Positions 8,815 to 12,319 of a stretch of DNA of 12,319 bases are shown here, piece by piece (the first letter of the stretch is position 1; each line of letters begins with the position of its first letter). Origin of the DNA: Hirudo medicinalis (Eukaryota; Annelida; Clitellata; Hirudinida; Hirudinidae); contig MPNW01001821.1 in NCBI GenBank assembly GCA_011800805.1, positions 10,241 to 22,559 of the forward strand, read 5' to 3'. The translations under genes and the position numbers were made by a program. Under the pieces are notes generated by a model. It did not search any database. It saw nothing but the letters and a program-made list of their open reading frames with translations, and was not told the DNA's origin.

Positions 8815-8874
8815 AGGTCACGGGTCACGGAGAGGTGTGGGTCATGACCCAGTGCAATAACCATGTCACACGTG
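8815..8874. promoter_or_regulatory. Cluster of nuclear-receptor-like half-sites and an E-box (candidate)
   Basis: AGGTCA (8815-8820), one base, then GGGTCA (8822-8827) forms a direct repeat with 1-bp spacing. TGGGTCATGACCCA at 8838-8851 is a perfect 14-bp palindrome of two half-sites. CACGTG lies at 8869-8874. These match known binding consensus words for nuclear receptors and bHLH factors. Regulatory function is inference only. Confidence 0.35.
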
Positions 8875-9000
8875 ATGTTTTGATGCTCGTGCAACATGTT
8901 CATCATCATCGTCGTCGTCATCGTCATTAATTAATTAACAAACCACAAGTGGTAGCAGAAGCTGCGATAACTTCCTTAAGTAACATTGATTGGAAAGTCG

Positions 9001-9027
9001 ATGATGATGATGACGACGACGACGACA

Positions 9028-9058
<31 letters not shown>

Positions 9059-9245
9059 CGACGACGACGATGATGATGATGATGATGATGACGACGACGA
9101 CGACAATGATGATGATGATGGTGATGACGATGACGACGACGATGATGGTGATGATGATGATGATGATGATGACGACGACGATGATGGTGGTAATGACGAT
9201 GATGATGGTGATGATGATGATGATGACGACGACGATGATGAGGAA
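9001..9245. repeat. (GAT/GAC)n triplet array
   Basis: Blocks of GAT alternate with blocks of GAC, with occasional GGT and AAT, over about 245 bp. All forward frames are open and translate as poly-Asp, poly-Met/Thr or similar. There are no splice signals and no non-repetitive coding sequence of substance on either side, so it is not annotated as a gene. Confidence 0.9.
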
Positions 9246-9377
9246 ATGATGAAAGCATCCCTGTAGTAATCGCGTGGCACCACAGTAATAATCCTCACGC
9301 TCCGTGCGACCACCAACAACGTTATTACCACTATTGACACTTCGTCAATCCATCAACACCATTGTTAATCCGCTCAC

Positions 9378-9561
9378 CCACTTCATTCATTCATTCGTTC
9401 GTTCGTTCGTTCGTTCATTCATTCATTCATTCATCGATCCGTCCATCCAATAAATCCATCCATCCATCCATCCATCCATCCATCCATCCATCCATCCATC
9501 CATCCATCCATCGATCCGTCGATCCGTCCATCCAATAAATCCATCCATCCATCCATCCATC
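9378..9561. repeat. (ATTC/GTTC)n followed by (ATCC)n tetranucleotide arrays
   Basis: ATTC and GTTC units run from about 9383 to 9434 and pass into CATC/ATCC units to about 9561. A compound motif (GATCCGTCCATCCAATAAAT followed by CCATCC runs) appears twice, near 9436-9455 and 9522-9541, so the array has also duplicated at a larger scale. Confidence 0.9.
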
Positions 9562-9628
9562 TACTCAATCAGCAAACATGTGCTCCACTATTTTGAGCGA
9601 CGCAAACACCGGGCTATTTTGAGGATTC

Positions 9629-9834
9629 CATCATCATCGTCATCGTCGTCATCATCATCATCACCATCATCATCATTATCGTCGTCGTCATCATCGTCAT
9701 CGTCGTCGTCGTCATCATCATCATCGTCGTCGTCATCATCATCGACGTCGTCGTCATCATCATCATCGTCGTCGTCATCATCATCGTCATCGACGTCGTC
9801 GTCGTCGTCATCGTCATCGTCGTCATCGACATCA
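9629..9834. repeat. (CAT/CGT)n triplet array
   Basis: About 205 bp of TCA/TCG triplets with CpG-containing blocks. It is the opposite-strand equivalent of the array at 9001-9245. Poly-Ser or poly-Met/Thr readings are artefacts. Confidence 0.9.
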
Positions 9835-9886
9835 ACACTCCTCCTCTCGATCTCTCGATGATTCTCAAAGCCACATCATGATCACT

Positions 9887-9968
9887 TACCGCCAAAAATG
9901 GAAAAATGGCCAGGAGAGGTCGTGCGACACTGTCCTGGTTTGTAAATGCAGTGACATTGCGATGGTCG
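9887..9968 (-). other. Weak candidate first exon on the - strand
   Basis: On the - strand an ATG near 9957 opens MSLHLQTRTVSHDLSW and stays in frame to a consensus donor, GGCG|GTAAGT, near 9891. There is no recognisable protein and no visible downstream exon before the repeat array, so this may be coincidence. It is the only strong donor signal in this gene-free stretch. Confidence 0.15.
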
Positions 9969-10028
9969 ATGTTCGTGTAATAGCATTCAAAATAACATCG
10001 AACGAACTCCGGCGATGACTCTCAATGT

Positions 10029-10094
10029 AATCACATCATCATGTCATCAACATGTCATCACATCATCGACATGTCATCAACGTGTCATCAACGT
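10029..10094. repeat. Short CATGTCATCAA-type repeat
   Basis: Variants of the 11-bp word CATGTCATCAA recur in tandem, with CGTGTCATCAA forms at the right end. It directly precedes the GT dinucleotide array. Confidence 0.6.
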
Positions 10095-10096
10095 GA

Positions 10097-10098
<2 letters not shown>

Positions 10099-10142
<44 letters not shown>
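10099..10142. repeat. (GT)22 dinucleotide microsatellite
   Basis: A perfect GT run of 44 bases. It lies just beyond the SDE2 polyadenylation signal on the - strand. Confidence 0.95.
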
Positions 10143-10146
<4 letters not shown>

Positions 10147-10202
10147 AATTCTTAGACACAGTCAAAAACATGACACAAGTTGATGCTGTTTTTCAACATC
10201 TT

Positions 10203-10208
10203 TTTATT
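10203..10208 (-). terminator. SDE2: Polyadenylation signal of SDE2-like gene
   Basis: The - strand reads AATAAA here, about 235 bases after the stop at 10443-10445. The intervening 3' UTR includes a triplet repeat. No better signal lies closer to the stop. Confidence 0.6.
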
Positions 10209-10286
10209 TCGAAACCAACTCCGAAGATTTTGTAATTTTCAATTATATTTTACTTTTACTCTTGCTGGAAAATAATCTTTAAGACT

Positions 10287-10421
10287 TCATCATCATCATT
10301 ATCATCATCATCAACACCAACATCGGCATCATCATCATCACCACCACCACCATCACCACCACCACCATCATCACCACCATCACCACCACCATCATCATCA
10401 CCACCATCATCATCATCACCA
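10287..10421. repeat. (CAT/CAC)n triplet array in the SDE2 3' UTR
   Basis: CAT and CAC triplets fill most of this interval. On the - strand it falls just after the SDE2 stop codon and before AATAAA, so it would be transcribed as a GAT/GGT-rich 3' UTR. A second - strand frame is open across it (Asp/Gly-rich), which is low-complexity. Confidence 0.85.
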
Positions 10422-10442
10422 ACAAATCCTTCAATTCCAACC

Positions 10443-11615
10443 TCAAGTGGAAGTCGACGATTCAAAAGCATCCTCCGAAGCAACCGGTGATGGGAGTTTC
10501 CCCTCGTTGTCATGATCATCATTACCAGGATCGGTGGCATCATCATCATCACCAGGATCGGTGGCATCATCATCACCATCACCAGGATCGGTGGCATCAT
10601 CATCACCATCACCAGGATCGGCAGCATCATCATCATCACCAGGATCGGTGGCATCATCATCACCAGGATCGGTGGCATCATCATCACCAGGATCGGTGGC
10701 ATCATCATTACCAGGATCGGTGGCATCATCATTACCAGGATCGGTGGCATCATCGTTACCAGGATCGGTGGCATCATCATTATCATCATCGTCATGATTA
10801 TCATCGTCGTCGTCGTCTGTTGAATGCCTAGCACCATCTTCTGGCTTTGCAGTCATGGCCTCCACGCTGCTGCAACTTCCGCTATCGCTCCCCAACTCCA
10901 ACCTTGGCCTCTTGGCTTTCTGGACCATGTCATCATCATCACTATCATCATCAACAACGTCATCGTCGTCGTCATCACCGTGGAAGTTACCAAACCACCT
11001 CTTGGCTTTGGCAGCGTCGAGATCGTTCTTCTTCGTCTGCTTTGGTTTTCCGAAGTCCAGGAGTCCCTCATCCTGCTGCCTGAAGAGCTTCTCTTGATCC
11101 TCCATGATCTTCTCCCGCTGCTGATCGTAGACAGCGCTGTCGAAAAAGAACTTGCCTTGGGAGGTCTTCTTCTTCATCTCCTTTTTCTTCTTCATTTCCC
11201 CATCTCTCTCTCTCTTCAGTCGTTCTCTCTCCGGCTCCTTCTCTAGCCATTCTTTGAGCATTTTCTCGTTCTTGACCTCCCTGATCCTTCTGCCAGTGAG
11301 GTCCCTACACGAGTTCTTGTTGGTAGTCTTCTTGTTCATCTGCGCACCAAGCGACCGAAGCATGGAGCCGAAACCGCCCTTGCCGCCCACCAGCCTCGGG
11401 TGGACCCTGTAGACCACCTCGGGGTTGACGGGCTGGTCTTCTTTGGCGATTCTTCCATTCTCGGTTACGTAGTAGTCGTCGGGATTCAACTGGATCCTGT
11501 CGGTATTTAGAAGCTTCCTCTTGAACTCGCCGACCGACAGGAGAGCATCATGGCAGGTGAAGCCCTTGAAGAATACCTTGTTGATGTCCAACAGTGCGTG
11601 ATTTCTGAGCGCCAT
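10443..11615 (-). CDS. SDE2: SDE2-family protein (ubiquitin-fold precursor), single exon, 390 residues
   Basis: SDE2 is a nuclear factor of pre-mRNA splicing and replication or genome stability. Family members are made as a ubiquitin-like precursor cut after a diglycine. Residues 1-78 form the N-terminal domain, ending in LVGG. Then KGGFGSMLRSLGAQ (79-92) is the family hallmark, followed by CRDLTGRRIREVKNEK (103-118), closely matching the human region. A Lys/Glu-rich, coiled-coil-like segment spans about 120-190, with AKRWFG near 204-209. A basic KAKRPR (233-238) may be a nuclear signal. From about 266 the chain is Asp-rich, with ten DPG-containing units, and it ends ASEDAFESSTST. Human SDE2 is 451 residues and ends in a SAP-like domain; none is seen here. 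Human SDE2 has several exons, whereas here 391 codons run without an intron, so this may be a retrocopy or an intron-poor ortholog. The start has A at -3 and G at +4. AATAAA lies downstream at 10208-10203. Confidence 0.9.
   Translation of the reverse strand: MALRNHALLDINKVFFKGFTCHDALLSVGEFKRKLLNTDRIQLNPDDYYVTENGRIAKEDQPVNPEVVYRVHPRLVGGKGGFGSMLRSLGAQMNKKTTNKNSCRDLTGRRIREVKNEKMLKEWLEKEPERERLKRERDGEMKKKKEMKKKTSQGKFFFDSAVYDQQREKIMEDQEKLFRQQDEGLLDFGKPKQTKKNDLDAAKAKRWFGNFHGDDDDDDVVDDDSDDDDMVQKAKRPRLELGSDSGSCSSVEAMTAKPEDGARHSTDDDDDDNHDDDDNDDATDPGNDDATDPGNDDATDPGNDDATDPGDDDATDPGDDDATDPGDDDDAADPGDGDDDATDPGDGDDDATDPGDDDDATDPGNDDHDNEGKLPSPVASEDAFESSTST
10525..10782 (-). repeat. SDE2: Coding tandem repeat in SDE2 (DDATDPGN/D units)
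   Basis: Ten units, each containing CCAGGATCGG on the + strand, start at 10525, 10552, 10582, 10612, 10639, 10663, 10687, 10711, 10735 and 10759. Spacings are 27, 30, 30, 27, then 24 bp five times, all multiples of three. They encode ATDPG (once AADPG) separated by Asp/Asn/Gly runs. Length differences come from added ATC triplets, giving extra Asp, or ACC triplets, giving Gly. Confidence 0.95.
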
Positions 11616-12190
11616 TGTTAATTATAACTACTGGTTTTATAATAATTAACTATAATTATGATTATAATTATTCCCTAATTATGATTTCAGGCAGACTTGT
11701 ATTGTACAGGTGAGAGCAAAAGGAATTTTGTTGGTGCAAGGTTGTCGTAGGTTCCAATCCAGACGTGCCATTCGTCGAGCGGGAAAAGATACTGAATATT
11801 AGTTAATATTAAACAAAATCAATTCAAAAATAATAAAACTAAAAATAAAAAAATAAAAAATAATAATAAAAAAAAGTTTTTAAAAACTATTAAGTTATTA
11901 GAAATCTGTTTGTTTACAATCGACGCTCTCAAAATAATATTCATTATTATGGTTATTAGTTTGAGTCATTTACTGTTGATAATTGAGGATAAATTCTTGA
12001 GAATATATCAATTGTTTATTTCAATTAAATATTTATTTAAATTATTTCAATTAATTATTTATTTAAATTATTTATTTAAAAAATCTTAAAAGAGATTATT
12101 AATCATTTCGAAATCATTTCCGCAAAACGAGACTTAATTTTTTTTTTAAACAACAATAATAAAATTTAAATTATTATAACTTAAAATACA
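11616..12190. other. AT-rich region upstream of SDE2, no gene seen
   Basis: The SDE2 promoter and 5' UTR should lie here. The bases just before the ATG are AT-rich (TTATAATTAACA) and no specific promoter element can be assigned. The rest has poly-A tracts near 11820-11880 and a repeated ATTTATTTAAATTATTT word at about 12030-12080. No exon was recognised. Confidence 0.5.
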
Positions 12191-12191
12191 C

Positions 12192-12220
12192 CATTATTAT
12201 TACTATCGTTATTATTATTA

Positions 12221-12252
<32 letters not shown>

Positions 12253-12297
12253 GTTGTTATTATTATTGTTATTATTATTGTTGTTATTATTATTATC
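12192..12297. repeat. (ATT)n array with GTT interruptions
   Basis: ATT triplets interrupted by GTT continue almost to the window end. Many interruptions suggest an older array than the pure one at 7687-7781. Confidence 0.9.
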
Positions 12298-12319
12298 ATC
12301 ATTCGATTTAAAAAAATAA

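Noticed and set aside
8949..9266. Open frame giving a long poly-Asp protein
   Set aside because: It is a GAT/GAC microsatellite open in several frames, with no splice signals and only a short ordinary-looking head.
10256..10442. Frame-shifted continuation of SDE2 into an Asp/Gly-rich tail
   Set aside because: It would need a frameshift and adds only triplet-repeat sequence; the normal stop followed by AATAAA is simpler.
10487..10831. + strand frames rich in His or Ser across the SDE2 repeat
   Set aside because: They are opposite-strand shadows of the SDE2 coding repeat.
11695..11760. tRNA-like T-loop (GGTTCCAATCC)
   Set aside because: The flanking bases do not form a T stem, and no anticodon arm or acceptor stem could be paired.

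Overview
The window is nuclear DNA from an animal. The evidence is intron-bearing protein genes with GT-AG junctions, AATAAA signals, ATG starts in good Kozak context, GC-richer exons in AT-rich introns and flanks, and very abundant simple-sequence DNA (ATC, ATT, GAT/GAC, ATCC, TCAA, GT). The two recognisable proteins are typical metazoan families. The IDH3B protein has wording also found in insects (SVPG after the LEHE motif, VFEPGARH), so I lean to an invertebrate, perhaps an arthropod, but the species cannot be named.

Layout from left to right. (1) 1-965: the last two visible exons of an unrecognised, very acidic protein on the + strand, cut off by the window start, followed by its AATAAA signal. 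(2) 966-2590: intergenic DNA with a 31-bp minisatellite. (3) 2591-6463: a complete ten-exon gene on the - strand for the beta subunit of mitochondrial NAD-dependent isocitrate dehydrogenase (IDH3B), rebuilt exon by exon with every reading-frame phase matching, 378 residues. It includes two tiny 51-nt exons that encode the mitochondrial presequence. (4) 6464-10202: about 3.7 kb with no convincing gene. It holds many microsatellites, a single N between duplicated sequence at 7785, and a cluster of GGTCA-type motifs near 8622-8851. (5) 10203-11615: a - strand, apparently intronless gene for the SDE2 family (ubiquitin-fold precursor cleaved at GG/KGG) with an expanded acidic DPG repeat tail and its own AATAAA signal. 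(6) 11616-12319: AT-rich upstream DNA ending in an ATT array.

The genes do not form a functional pathway. IDH3B is a TCA-cycle subunit in the mitochondrial matrix. SDE2 is a nuclear splicing and genome-stability factor. The left gene is unknown; it and IDH3B converge tail to tail, and SDE2 and IDH3B point the same way.

The most interesting signal is in IDH3B. The last intron ends in eight exact-period 36-bp units. The first unit contains the real 3' splice site, and the other seven each carry an in-frame copy of it. A second intron of the same gene ends in four 18-bp units, each carrying a branch-point-like TACTAA. Together these suggest tandem amplification of splice-acceptor sequence.
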